DNA of 64,000 nt from contig NZ_WHOL01000098.1 in the NCBI RefSeq assembly GCF_009745975.1, positions 208,567 to 272,566 on the forward strand. The letters are read 5' to 3'. The position numbers and the translations under genes were made by a program. The stretch comes from Actinokineospora pegani. Lineage in GTDB: Bacteria; Actinomycetota; Actinomycetes; Mycobacteriales; Pseudonocardiaceae. This document shows positions 53,572 to 62,104 of the stretch, piece by piece. Each line of letters opens with the position of its first letter. The stretch's first letter is position 1. A model generated the notes under the pieces. That model ran no database searches. It was not told the DNA's origin and saw nothing but the letters and a program-made list of their open reading frames with translations.

Positions 53572-54087
53572 TCAGCGAGCCGCCCCCTCCGCCACAGAAG
53601 CCCGCAGCCGAGCGTCCTTCTCCAACACCATCTCCTCCAGGGAAGCCGCGAAAGCCGTCAACTTCTCCCGCAGAACCACGTCCGAAGCAGCCAGCACCCG
53701 CACAGCCAACAACCCCGCGTTCCGCGCCCCGCCCACCGAGACAGTGGCCACCGGAATCCCAGCGGGCATCTGCACGATCGACAACAGCGAGTCCATCCCG
53801 TCCAGGTACTTCAACGGCACCGGCACCCCGATCACCGGCAGCACGGTCGCCGAGGCCACCATCCCCGGCAGGTGCGCGGCCCCACCGGCCCCAGCGATGA
53901 TCACCCGCAACCCCCGGCCCGCCGCCTCCTGCGCGTAGGTCAGCATCCGGCCGGGCGTCCGGTGCGCGGAGACCACCCCCACCTCGAACGGCACGTCGAA
54001 CTCAGCCAGCGCGTCAGCCGCGGCCTGCATCACCGGCCAGTCCGAGTCGCTCCCCATGATCAGACCAACCTGCGGGTTCTCAGTCAT
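53572..54087 (-). CDS. purE: 5-(carboxyamino)imidazole ribonucleotide mutase
   Basis: Class I PurE, moving the carboxylate of N5-CAIR to CAIR in purine synthesis. 171 residues. [30 protein letters not shown] with the catalytic His, [18 protein letters not shown] and [34 protein letters not shown] are all intact. ATG has AGGAG 9 nt upstream. Starts 9 bp after the purK stop, so the two consecutive enzymes are made from one message. Confidence 0.97.
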   Translation of the reverse strand: MTENPQVGLIMGSDSDWPVMQAAADALAEFDVPFEVGVVSAHRTPGRMLTYAQEAAGRGLRVIIAGAGGAAHLPGMVASATVLPVIGVPVPLKYLDGMDSLLSIVQMPAGIPVATVSVGGARNAGLLAVRVLAASDVVLREKLTAFAASLEEMVLEKDARLRASVAEGAAR

Positions 54088-54096
54088 CAAAAACTC

Positions 54097-55281
54097 CTAG
54101 TGGATGCTGTAGCCGTCGAGCCACACGGCGTGCGAGAGCCAGTGGGCGGCGAGTCGGGCCTTTTCCCGCAAGGACTCCAGGTCGTCGCCCAGGAACGTCA
54201 CGTGCGCGACCTTGCGCCCGGCGCGTTCGGTCTTGCCGTAGAAGTGCGGCCGGGCGTCCCGGTACCGCGCGAACAAGTGGTGCAACCGCTCGTCGACGCC
54301 CATCGCAGGCGTCTCGGCGGCTCCCAGCACGTTGGCCATCACCGTCCACGGCGCCAGCGTGTCCGTCGCGCCCAGCGGGTAGTCCAGGACGGCCCGCAGG
54401 TGCTGCTCGAACTGCGACGTCCGGGACCCGTCGATGCTCCAGTGGCCCGAGTTGTGCGGTCGCATCGCCAGTTCGTTGATGACGAGCCCGGCGTCGGTCT
54501 CGAACAGCTCGACGGCCATCACCCCCACGACCTCCAGTTCGGTCGCGATGCGCAGCGCCATCTCCTGGGCGGCTTGCGACCGCTCCCGCGGCACCCCGGG
54601 GGCGGGGGCGATGACCTCGACGCAGATCCCGTCGACCTGCACGGTCTCCACCAGGGGCCAGCACCCGCCCTGGCCGAACGGCGACCGCCCGACCATCGCC
54701 GCCAGCTCCCGCCGCATCTCGACCTTGGCCTCGGCCAGCAGCGGCGTCCCGGCGGCGAGCAGCTCGGGCACCAACCCGGCCGCCTCGGCAGCCGAGGAGA
54801 CCATCCACACGCCGCGACCGTCATAGCCCCCGCGAGCGGCTTTGAGCACCGCGGGCCAGCCGTGCGCGTCGCCGAAGGACACCAGGTCCTCGACCGAGGC
54901 GACCTCGGTGAAGGCGGGGACGGGCAGGCCGAGCTCGGCGAGCTTGCGGCGCATGACCAGCTTGTCCTGGGCGTGCACGAGGGCATCGGGTCCGGGGTGG
55001 ACCCGGACGCCGTCGGCGACGAGGGCGCGCAGGTGTTCGGTGGGGACGTGCTCGTGGTCGAAGGTGACCACGTCGACCGTCGCGGCGAAGCGGCGCAGGG
55101 CGTCGAGGTCGGTGTGGTGGCCGAGCATGACGTCCGGCGAGACCAGCGACGCGGGCTCGTCGGCGGCGACGGCGAGCACGTGCAACGACTGGCCGAGGGC
55201 GACGGCGGCCTGGTGCGCCATCCGCGCGAGCTGGCCGCCGCCCACCATGCCGACGGTGGGGAATCCGGTGCGCTTGTCCAC
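54097..55281 (-). CDS. purK: N5-carboxyaminoimidazole ribonucleotide synthase
   Basis: ATP-grasp enzyme making N5-CAIR from AIR and bicarbonate, the substrate of PurE. 394 residues. VGMVGGGQLARMAHQAA, TFDHEHVP, AQDKLVMRRKLAELGLPVPAF, PAVLKAARGGYDGRGVWMV and NELAMRPHNSGHWSIDGSRTSQFEQHLRA carry the ATP-grasp and substrate residues. GTG start. Mycobacteria have the same purE-purK pair next to a GtrA gene; here four genes separate them. Confidence 0.97.
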   Translation of the reverse strand: MDKRTGFPTVGMVGGGQLARMAHQAAVALGQSLHVLAVAADEPASLVSPDVMLGHHTDLDALRRFAATVDVVTFDHEHVPTEHLRALVADGVRVHPGPDALVHAQDKLVMRRKLAELGLPVPAFTEVASVEDLVSFGDAHGWPAVLKAARGGYDGRGVWMVSSAAEAAGLVPELLAAGTPLLAEAKVEMRRELAAMVGRSPFGQGGCWPLVETVQVDGICVEVIAPAPGVPRERSQAAQEMALRIATELEVVGVMAVELFETDAGLVINELAMRPHNSGHWSIDGSRTSQFEQHLRAVLDYPLGATDTLAPWTVMANVLGAAETPAMGVDERLHHLFARYRDARPHFYGKTERAGRKVAHVTFLGDDLESLREKARLAAHWLSHAVWLDGYSIH

Positions 55282-55293
55282 GAGCCCGGGACT

Positions 55294-56502
55294 CTACAGA
55301 CGCGACCTGGAGCGCTTGACCAGCACTATCGCCCCGGCCACAACCGGCACCAGCAAGTAGGCGCTGCCGATCACGTATTCCGGGGGTGTCCACTCGAACT
55401 CGACGGCCAGCCCGTTGCGCATCACGAGCAGCACGCAACTCGCGAAGACGGCCACCACCGCGGCCACCGGCCACACGTCCCGACGGCCGCGGACGCGGGA
55501 GAGCAGGAAGACCACCAGCGGCACCGCCCACACCCAGTGGTGCGACCAGGACACGGGACTGATCAGCAGTCCGAAGAACGCCGTGACCAGCAGCGCGGGC
55601 AGTGGCTCTCCCCGCGCGGCCAGCTTGCGCACCCACAGCGCGCACGGCACGGCCAGCACGATCGCGATCGGGACGACGACCCGCATCGACCAGTCGGCGT
55701 TGTCGGTCAACCGCAGCACCAGCCCGTTGAGCGACTGGTTGCCCGCCCAGTAGATGGGCCCGATGCGCTGCGGGTCCTGCACCGCCCTCCCCCAGAACGC
55801 GGCGACGTCGTGCGGCACCAACCCCAGCATCAGCAGTTGCAACACCAGGAACGTCCCCACCGCCCTGGCCGCGTCCGCCCACCGCCGCAACAACAACAAG
55901 TGCCCCACGAACACCAACGGCGTCAACTTCACCGCAGCCGCGATGCCCACGAGCACCCCGCCGAACCGGCTCCCCCGCGTCCCCAGCACGAGCACGTCCA
56001 CCATCACCAGGACCAGCAACACGAGGTTGATCTGCCCGAGGAACAACGTGCGCCACACCGGTTCCAACCCCACCAGCACGATCCCCAGCCCCACGAGCAC
56101 CACCCGCTCATCCATCCACTGTGGACGATCCGGCAACGCGCGAACCGCCACCGAGACCGCCACGGCCAACGCCCCCAGCGTGACCGCCCCCAAGATCCCC
56201 CAAGCCACCTGCGTGGGCACCAACGCCAACGGCACGAACAACAACGCCGCCGTCGGCGGATAGGTGAACGGCAACCGGGCCCATTCCGGCTCGGCACGCA
56301 ACGACATGGCGTCGTAAAGCGGCTCACCTCGCAACAACGCCACCGCCCCCGACCGGTATACGGCGTTGTCCACCCCCAGGTGCCACCCCAACACCCACCC
56401 CACGACCCCCGCGACCAGGCAAACCCCCGGCAACACCGCCAGCGGCCACCACCGCGCGACCCCACCCACGACCTCAGCCCCCACCCGCTCAGTCACCCGC
56501 AC
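55294..56502 (-). CDS. GT87-type polyprenol-phosphate-mannose mannosyltransferase
   Basis: 402 residues with about ten spans, the GT-C fold of the DUF2029/GT87 family. The first external loop has LGVDNAVYRSGAVALLRGEPLYDA with the D that is catalytic in GT87 enzymes, then LPFTYPPTAALLFVPLAL; later GLVPHDVAAFWGRAV, IYWAGNQSLNGLVLRLT and SPVSWSHHWVWAVP. Members add mannose to lipomannan/phosphatidylinositol mannosides in mycobacteria. GTG start; basic C-terminus KRSRSRL. Ends 12 bp before purK. Confidence 0.9.
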   Translation of the reverse strand: MRVTERVGAEVVGGVARWWPLAVLPGVCLVAGVVGWVLGWHLGVDNAVYRSGAVALLRGEPLYDAMSLRAEPEWARLPFTYPPTAALLFVPLALVPTQVAWGILGAVTLGALAVAVSVAVRALPDRPQWMDERVVLVGLGIVLVGLEPVWRTLFLGQINLVLLVLVMVDVLVLGTRGSRFGGVLVGIAAAVKLTPLVFVGHLLLLRRWADAARAVGTFLVLQLLMLGLVPHDVAAFWGRAVQDPQRIGPIYWAGNQSLNGLVLRLTDNADWSMRVVVPIAIVLAVPCALWVRKLAARGEPLPALLVTAFFGLLISPVSWSHHWVWAVPLVVFLLSRVRGRRDVWPVAAVVAVFASCVLLVMRNGLAVEFEWTPPEYVIGSAYLLVPVVAGAIVLVKRSRSRL

Positions 56503-56867
56503 AGCAAACCACGCCCCAAAAAGCCAGCCGACACGCCCACGGATTCACGTGAAACCCCCGTAAGCCCACCCCACACCCACCCAGCCACAACCACGTCTCA
56601 CCCCCAGCTCCCCACAGCCCCCTCCATCACCCACCCCACCAGCGCCCCGCCCACACCCTCATCACCCAGCACCCCTTCCCACCACCACACCCCACCCAAA
56701 AGCTCTGTCATCCCTGGGCCTCGACCCAGTCCTGGCCGCCCGTAGCTCCGCGGCCCCACGGGACAGGCCCCACCCAGCCCACACCAGGGCCCCAGGTCAC
56801 CCAAAGATCATCTTCCCTTGGAGACCCCCGATGTCAACACCCACACCACCAGCAGTCATCCACACCC
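56503..56867. other. 365-bp intergenic region
   Basis: No gene: the readings are Pro/His/Thr-rich. It contains copy 2 of the structured repeat at 56682-56795 and, on its left, Pro-rich-looking C-rich DNA without clear signals. Confidence 0.6.
56682..56795 (-). ncRNA. structured two-copy intergenic repeat, copy 2
   Basis: About 114 bp matching 30235-30345. On the minus strand it follows the degenerate GGDEF gene by about 70 bp. The stem-forming blocks are identical to copy 1, while the intervening loop differs in length and sequence, the pattern of selection on structure rather than coding. Confidence 0.5.
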
Positions 56868-57668
56868 TCACCCCCGAGCCAACTCCCGAAGCATCTCCCG
56901 CGCCTCCTCCTCCGACCCAGGCAAAACCTGCCCCCGCACCCGCACCCCAATCCCCACCAACGCCGGATCAGCCATCAACGCCGAAGCCACCCGGTGCCGC
57001 GCCGCCGCGGCCCGATGCCCAACCCCATCCCCCCGCCGCGCGATCACCAGCACAACCGACGACCCCAGCGCCGCAACCGTCTCCCCGCCATCGAAGACCT
57101 CACGCAAACACTCCGCCAAGAGCACGGACGCCATCAACCGAGACCACCCCGAGGTGGCCGACAGGTCCAAGCTGATCACCACCGCCGAGAACCGGTCCCC
57201 CGCGGTCGTCCCCGCCCGACGCGCCTCCCGGTACATCTCCCCCACGCGCACCCGCAGATAAGCCGCCGTGGACAACCCGGTCAACGGGTCCGCACCGCAC
57301 TCAGCCGGAGCGGTGGCCGCCTCGGCCCAGGACTCCGCGGTGCGCCGGAGCAGGGCAGCAGGAGTGGCGTCAGGATTAGGGGAGACGAGTTCGTGCGGAA
57401 CCGTCAGCACCGCGTGCAGGGCCGCGAGGTCGGCCAGCGTCTCCGGAAGGGTGGCCCCCGCGCGGGCACGGGCGCGCCCCAGGGCGGAGAGGGCTTCAGC
57501 CAGGTCTTGACCCGCCAGCGCCGCCGCGCACACCGTGTCGACCTCGGGGACGGCCCAGTCCCCGGGGTAGCGCCAGCCAGCGGCCGCGCTCGCGGACCGC
57601 CACCGGTCGCGGAGCGAGCCCAGTCTGCTGCTCGTGTGCTGCAACGCCTGTTCCCTTTCGCAGTTCAC
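56868..57668 (-). CDS. Degenerate GGDEF-like protein
   Basis: 266 residues. N-terminal 1-125 is helical with no recognised family. From about 128, DPLTGLSTAAYLRVRVGEMYREA begins like a GGDEF domain, and VISLDLSATSGWSRLMASVLLAECLREVF resembles its third strand/helix. The GGDEF loop itself is replaced by GETVAALGSSVVLVI, so no diguanylate cyclase activity is expected; ligand binding is possible. GTG start. Orphan gene between a mannosyltransferase and an ECF sigma gene facing the other way. Confidence 0.7.
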   Translation of the reverse strand: MNCEREQALQHTSSRLGSLRDRWRSASAAAGWRYPGDWAVPEVDTVCAAALAGQDLAEALSALGRARARAGATLPETLADLAALHAVLTVPHELVSPNPDATPAALLRRTAESWAEAATAPAECGADPLTGLSTAAYLRVRVGEMYREARRAGTTAGDRFSAVVISLDLSATSGWSRLMASVLLAECLREVFDGGETVAALGSSVVLVIARRGDGVGHRAAAARHRVASALMADPALVGIGVRVRGQVLPGSEEEAREMLRELARG

Positions 57669-57777
57669 CCGGGGGTGGGACGAGCCGAGGTGCCCATCAT
57701 GACGTGGTCACACCTTCGGGGCTGCGACCGGCGGGGCGCGCGGGGAAGTATCACACTGACCCGGGAAAGGGGTTGGT

Positions 57778-59691
57778 GTGGCCGACATGCCCGCGGACGT
57801 GCAAGGACCCAGCGACGCCGACCTGATCAGCTCGGTGCGCGGGGGCGCGGTGTCCGCGTACGGCGAGCTGTACGAGCGGCACGTCGTCGCGGCGCGCAAC
57901 CTGGCCCGCCAGCTCGCCAGGTCCCCCGCCGAGGCCGACGACCTGGTGTCCGAGGCGTTCGCCAAGGTGCTCGACGCGCTGCGCCAGGGCAAGGGGCCCG
58001 ACGCGGCGTTCCGGGCCTACCTGCTGACCGCGCTGCGGCACACGGCCTACGACAAGACGCGGCGCGAGCGCAAGGTCGAGCTGACCGAGGACGTCACCCA
58101 GGTCAGCGGGGTCAAGCCGGAGTCGGTCACCGTCCCGTTCGCCGACCCGGCGGTGGCCGGGCTGGAGCGGACGATGGCGGCGCGGGCGTTCGCGGCGCTG
58201 CCCGAGCGGTGGCAGGCCGTGCTGTGGCACACCGAGGTCGAGAGGCAGTCCCCCGCGCAGGTGGGTCCGCTGCTGGGGTTGTCGCCCAATGGTGTCTCCG
58301 CGCTGGCCTACCGCGCGCGCGAGGGGCTGCGCCAGGCCTACCTGCAGGTGCACCTGGCGGGCAGCAGCGACGAGGCGTGCCGGGCCACCGCCGACCGGCT
58401 GGGCGCCTGGGTTCGCGGCGGGTTGTCCACGCGGGAGCGGGCGCAGGTCGAGTCGCACCTGGACGGGTGCGCGCGGTGCCGGGCGCTGGCCGCGGAGCTG
58501 ACCGAGGTCAACGGGTCGCTGAGCGCGGTCGTGGCCCCGGTGGTCCTCGGGCCGCTGGCCGCGGCGTACCTGGCGTCCTCGGCGGCCACCACCGGCCTGG
58601 TCGCGGGCGGGTCCGGCGGGTTGGCCGCGGGCGCGGTGGCGACCGGGGCCCGCCAGGGCGTGCTGGCCGGGGTGTCCGGCGCGGTGGTCGCGGCGGCGGT
58701 CGCGGTCGGGGTCGCGGCGACCCCGGTCAACCTGGACGCGCCCCTGTCGGTGGCCGACGGGCCGCCCGCCACCTCGCAGCAGGCCCCGCCGCCCACCCCG
58801 CCCGCCAGCCCACCGGCCACCGCGCCGCCGCCGAGCGACGCCCCGCCACCGACCTCGGCGCGGACCCCGCCCGTCCCGCAGGTCCCCGAGCAGAGCGGCC
58901 AGGCCGCGCCGCCGACCCCGACCAGCCCGCTGAGCACACCACCGCCGCCGCCCGCCCCGAGCCCGGCCGCGCTGGAGGTCACCGGCCCGAACACGCCGCC
59001 GGTGCTCGAGCCCGGCACCCCGGCGGACCTCGTCTTCACCGTCCGCAACACCGGGGGCACGACCTCGGGCCCCGTCACCATCGCGCTGAGCCTGCCCGAC
59101 GGCGTGCGGTCGAGCGGGGCGCGGGCGGCGGGGTGCGCGGGTGTGCGGGAGCTGGTCTGCCAGGGCCCCGGCATCGAGCCGGGGGCGATGAGCCGGTTCA
59201 CCCTGAGCCTGGTCGCCGAGCCCGGTGGCGTGGACGGCGTGATCACCGGGACGGCGGGCGCCGGCGGGGCGCGCGGTACCGCGGTGCGCATCTCGGTGCG
59301 GGTGCGGCCGCCGGTCGGGGTCGACCGGGTCGAGGTGACCATCGCGCAGCGGGCCGGGGTGTGGCACGACGGACCCGCGGTGGACGTCGTCGTGCGCAAC
59401 ACCGGGAACACCGCGCAGGTGGTCGCGCTGGACTTCGACAGGCCGCTGCGCGGCGCCGAGGCGCCGGGCCTCGACTGCGGCGAGCGCCGGTGCGTGAGCC
59501 GGGCGCCGCTGGCCCCCGGGCGCGCGCTGTCCCTCACCGCCCACGTGCACCGGCTGCCCTGGCCGGACCAGGAGGTGACGGTGACCGCGACGCTGGGGGC
59601 GGCGACCGACTCGGCATCGCTGTGGCTGCTGTGGCTGCCCGGCCTCGACAGCCTCCTATTCCTGGAGAACCGGGCGGACCGGACAGGCTGA
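57778..59691 (+). CDS. ECF sigma factor fused to anti-sigma and secreted domains
   Basis: 637 residues. Sigma region 2 at about 18-65 (YGELYERHVVAARNLARQLARSPAEADDLVSEAFAKVLDAL), region 4 at 130-185 (LPERWQAVLWHTEVERQSPAQVGPLLGLSPNGVSALAYRAREGLRQAYL). Next a zinc-finger anti-sigma part (EACRATADRLG, HLDGCARCRALAAEL, H-x3-C-x2-C) at 205-240, two spans at about 258-320, a Pro-rich stretch of about 80 residues, and one or two DUF11-like beta domains facing outside (about 400-615). A sigma and its own anti-sigma in one chain must be inserted in the membrane. GTG with AAAGGGG upstream. Confidence 0.88.
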   Translation: MADMPADVQGPSDADLISSVRGGAVSAYGELYERHVVAARNLARQLARSPAEADDLVSEAFAKVLDALRQGKGPDAAFRAYLLTALRHTAYDKTRRERKVELTEDVTQVSGVKPESVTVPFADPAVAGLERTMAARAFAALPERWQAVLWHTEVERQSPAQVGPLLGLSPNGVSALAYRAREGLRQAYLQVHLAGSSDEACRATADRLGAWVRGGLSTRERAQVESHLDGCARCRALAAELTEVNGSLSAVVAPVVLGPLAAAYLASSAATTGLVAGGSGGLAAGAVATGARQGVLAGVSGAVVAAAVAVGVAATPVNLDAPLSVADGPPATSQQAPPPTPPASPPATAPPPSDAPPPTSARTPPVPQVPEQSGQAAPPTPTSPLSTPPPPPAPSPAALEVTGPNTPPVLEPGTPADLVFTVRNTGGTTSGPVTIALSLPDGVRSSGARAAGCAGVRELVCQGPGIEPGAMSRFTLSLVAEPGGVDGVITGTAGAGGARGTAVRISVRVRPPVGVDRVEVTIAQRAGVWHDGPAVDVVVRNTGNTAQVVALDFDRPLRGAEAPGLDCGERRCVSRAPLAPGRALSLTAHVHRLPWPDQEVTVTATLGAATDSASLWLLWLPGLDSLLFLENRADRTG

Positions 59692-59724
59692 AAGACCCCT
59701 ACCGCGCGGTCGGTCCGCTCTGGA

Positions 59725-59730
59725 TAGACT
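59725..59730 (+). promoter_or_regulatory. -10 box of the first GtrA gene
   Basis: TAGACT, 8 nt before ATG 59739; leaderless start likely. Confidence 0.55.
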
Positions 59731-59738
59731 TCGCCGCT

Positions 59739-60281
59739 ATGGCGGTTGTGGAGAATGTGCTCGCCCGTGTCCCGGTACCGGTGCGGGCCTTCCTGCGCAA
59801 GCACCAGGACATGTTGAAGTTCGCTGTGGTCGGCGGCATTTGTTTCATTGTGACAATCACGGTGAACTACGCGCTCAAATTGACCATTTTGAACAAGAAC
59901 CCGGTCACCGCGTTGGCCATCGCGGTGGTCGTGGCGACGATCGTGTCCTACGTGCTCAACCGCGAGTGGTCCTTCCGGGAGCGTGGTGGCCGCGAGCGCA
60001 GGCACGAGGCGGCGCTGTTCTTCCTGATCAGCGGGATGGGCGTGGTGCTCAACTCCGTGCCGCTGTTCGTTTCCCGCTACTTCCTGCACCTGCAGGTGCC
60101 AGAGGTCACGCTGGTGACCCAGGAGGTCGCCGACTTCGTCGCGGGCAACCTGCTCGGGACCCTGGTGGCGATGGTGTTCCGTTGGTGGGCGTTCAAGAAG
60201 TGGGTGTTCCCGGACGCGGTGGCCAGGGTTCGGCCGCTGCGCGCGGTCGTCGCCGAGACCGACGACAAGCAGGCGGCCTGA
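59739..60281 (+). CDS. GtrA-family membrane protein (first copy)
   Basis: 180 residues with four spans: KFAVVGGICFIVTITVNYALKL, ALAIAVVVATIVSYVLNREWSF, ALFFLISGMGVVLNSVPLFVSRYF and VAGNLLGTLVAMVFRWWAF. The GtrA family carries lipid-linked sugars across the membrane or assists glycosyltransferases. The NREWSFRERGGRERRHEAA loop is the family signature. Leaderless start predicted by TAGACT. In mycobacteria a single GtrA gene occupies this place next to purK; here there are two. Confidence 0.9.
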   Translation: MAVVENVLARVPVPVRAFLRKHQDMLKFAVVGGICFIVTITVNYALKLTILNKNPVTALAIAVVVATIVSYVLNREWSFRERGGRERRHEAALFFLISGMGVVLNSVPLFVSRYFLHLQVPEVTLVTQEVADFVAGNLLGTLVAMVFRWWAFKKWVFPDAVARVRPLRAVVAETDDKQAA

Positions 60282-60294
60282 ACAGCGTTCGGCC

Positions 60295-60300
60295 TAGACT
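60295..60300 (+). promoter_or_regulatory. -10 box of the second GtrA gene
   Basis: TAGACT, identical to the first copy's box, 6 nt before GTG 60307. Confidence 0.55.
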
Positions 60301-60306
60301 GCGCCG

Positions 60307-60804
60307 GTGACCGTTGTCGACTCCGTGCTGGGCGTGCTGCCCTCCCGTCTGCGCAGGCTGGCCCTCAAGCACCGGGAACTGGTCAAGTTCGCGCTGGTCG
60401 GCGGCACGACGTTCGTCATCGACAACGGCATCTGGTACCTGCTCAAGCTGACCGTCCTCAATGACAAGCCGATCACGGCCAAGGCAATCGCCATCATCGT
60501 GGCCACGATCGTCAACTACGTGCTCAACCGGGAATGGTCGTTCCGCACCAGGGGCGGTCGTGAGCGCCACCACGAGGCCGCGTTGTTCTTCGTCATCAGC
60601 GGCGTCGCCGTCGGCATCAACCTGGTCCCGCCGCTGATCTCCCGCTACGTGTTCAACCTCGAAGTCCCGCACGTCAGCCTGTTGGTCCAGGAATCAGCCG
60701 ACTTCATCAGCGGCTCGATCATCGGCATGCTGCTCGCGGTCGGTTTCCGGTTCTGGGGATTCCGCCGCTGGGTATTCCCGGACGAATTGGGACAAGTTCG
60801 GTAA
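60307..60804 (+). CDS. GtrA-family membrane protein (second copy)
   Basis: 165 residues, four spans: FALVGGTTFVIDNGIWYLLKL, AKAIAIIVATIVNYVLNREWSF, ALFFVISGVAVGINLVPPLISRYV and ISGSIIGMLLAVGFRFWGF. Highly similar to the first copy over NREWSF-RGGRER-HEAALFF and the surrounding spans, so a tandem duplication. It has its own TAGACT box and lacks the first copy's C-terminal 20 residues. Its stop lies 1 bp from the convergent kinase stop. Confidence 0.9.
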   Translation: MTVVDSVLGVLPSRLRRLALKHRELVKFALVGGTTFVIDNGIWYLLKLTVLNDKPITAKAIAIIVATIVNYVLNREWSFRTRGGRERHHEAALFFVISGVAVGINLVPPLISRYVFNLEVPHVSLLVQESADFISGSIIGMLLAVGFRFWGFRRWVFPDELGQVR

Positions 60805-60805
60805 T

Positions 60806-62098
60806 TCAGCGCGGAGACCGTTCGGCGGGCCACTGCACACCCCGCACGTTGCCCGCCTTCGGCACCGGCAGGAACACGCTGAACGTCGGCGGCCGGGCCG
60901 TCGACAGCTCCAACCGGCCCCCGTCGGAGTCCACCAGGGCACGTGCCAGGGCCAGGCCGAGCCCGGTCGAGCCCGCCCCGGACACGCCCCGGTCGAAGAT
61001 GTGCGGGGCCAGCTCGTCCGGCACCCCGGCCCCGGTGTCGGCGACCTCGATGACCACCGAGTCCGCCCGCGCGGGCCCGCCACCCCTGGCCGTGAGCGAG
61101 ACCGCCCCCGCCCCGTGGCGCAGCGCGTTGTCCAGCAGCACCCCGATCGCCTCGCGCAGCCGGGCCGGGGTGACCCTGGCCAGCAGCCCCGGGGCCAGCC
61201 GCACGCGCAGGGCGCGGCCCTCGGCGCGGAACACCCCCCGCCACTCCTCGGCCAGCATGGTCAGCTCCAGCGACAGGTCGACCGGCTCCGCGCCGACCGC
61301 CCTGGCCTCGCGGGCGGCCGCGAGCAGCTCGTCGAGCACGTCGGCCAGCCGCTCCGCCTGCTCCAGCGCGGCGGTCGCCTCGGCCCTGGCGTCCTCGTCG
61401 TGGACGGTCGTCAGCGCCTCCAGCCGCAGTTGCAGCGCCGTGAGCCTGCTGCGGAGCTGGTGGGAGACGTCGCCGACCAGGTCGCGCTCGCGCTGCACGA
61501 GCTGGGCCAGCGCGGTCGCCGAGTCGTCGAGCGCCTCGGCCACCTGGTCGAGCTCGTGCAGGTCGTAGCGGGCCCGGTCGAGCCGGAAGTCACCCGCGCC
61601 GAGCCTGCTGGCCCGCTCGGCGACGTGCCGCAGCGGCCGGGCCAGCCTGCGCGCGGTCACCATCGCCACCACCGTGCCCGCGCCGATCGTCAGCACCACC
61701 ACCAGCGCCACCAGCGCCGCGACCTGGGTCTGCCGGGTGCGCACCGGGGCGGCGTCGAGGGCGAGCGTGACCTTGCCCCGGTTCACGATGTCGGCCTCGG
61801 CCCGCACCATGTCCTCGACCGCCTCGATCCCGTAGACGATCTCCGGCTCGCCTGGCCGGGTCACGGTCAGCCTGCCCCGGCCCTCCGGCACGCCCAGCTC
61901 CAGCCTGCGCAGGTCGATGGGGCGGTTGTGCGCGATGTCGTCGTCCAGGGTGGCCGCGATCTGCTGCACGCGGACCTGCAGGTCCTCCGTGGTCAGGCTC
62001 TCCACCACGGCCAGCGCGGTGTAGCCGAGCGGGATGCCCAGGGCGCACGCGGTCACGGTGACCGCGAGCAGGATCGCGAGCAGGATGCGGCGGCGCAT
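60806..62098 (-). CDS. Sensor histidine kinase
   Basis: 430 residues: spans at about 6-28 and 126-150, a small extracytoplasmic sensor between, HAMP at about 150-200, the phospho-acceptor in DLVGDVSHQLRSRLTALQLRLEAL, N box IGVLLDNALRHGAG, DTGAGVP and the G box GAGSTGLGLALARALVDSDGG. The H box has QLRSRL in place of the common ELRTPL, so the Pro is missing. The gene starts 6 bp after the response regulator stop: a classical pair. The ligand is unknown; the acidic sensor has no metal-like motif. Confidence 0.92.
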   Translation of the reverse strand: MRRRILLAILLAVTVTACALGIPLGYTALAVVESLTTEDLQVRVQQIAATLDDDIAHNRPIDLRRLELGVPEGRGRLTVTRPGEPEIVYGIEAVEDMVRAEADIVNRGKVTLALDAAPVRTRQTQVAALVALVVVLTIGAGTVVAMVTARRLARPLRHVAERASRLGAGDFRLDRARYDLHELDQVAEALDDSATALAQLVQRERDLVGDVSHQLRSRLTALQLRLEALTTVHDEDARAEATAALEQAERLADVLDELLAAAREARAVGAEPVDLSLELTMLAEEWRGVFRAEGRALRVRLAPGLLARVTPARLREAIGVLLDNALRHGAGAVSLTARGGGPARADSVVIEVADTGAGVPDELAPHIFDRGVSGAGSTGLGLALARALVDSDGGRLELSTARPPTFSVFLPVPKAGNVRGVQWPAERSPR

Positions 62099-62104
62099 GC
62101 CCCG

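Noticed and set aside
56994..59739. Upstream extension of the first GtrA frame through the sigma gene region
   Set aside because: The extension is antisense or out of frame to real genes; a promoter box and the family start support ATG 59739.
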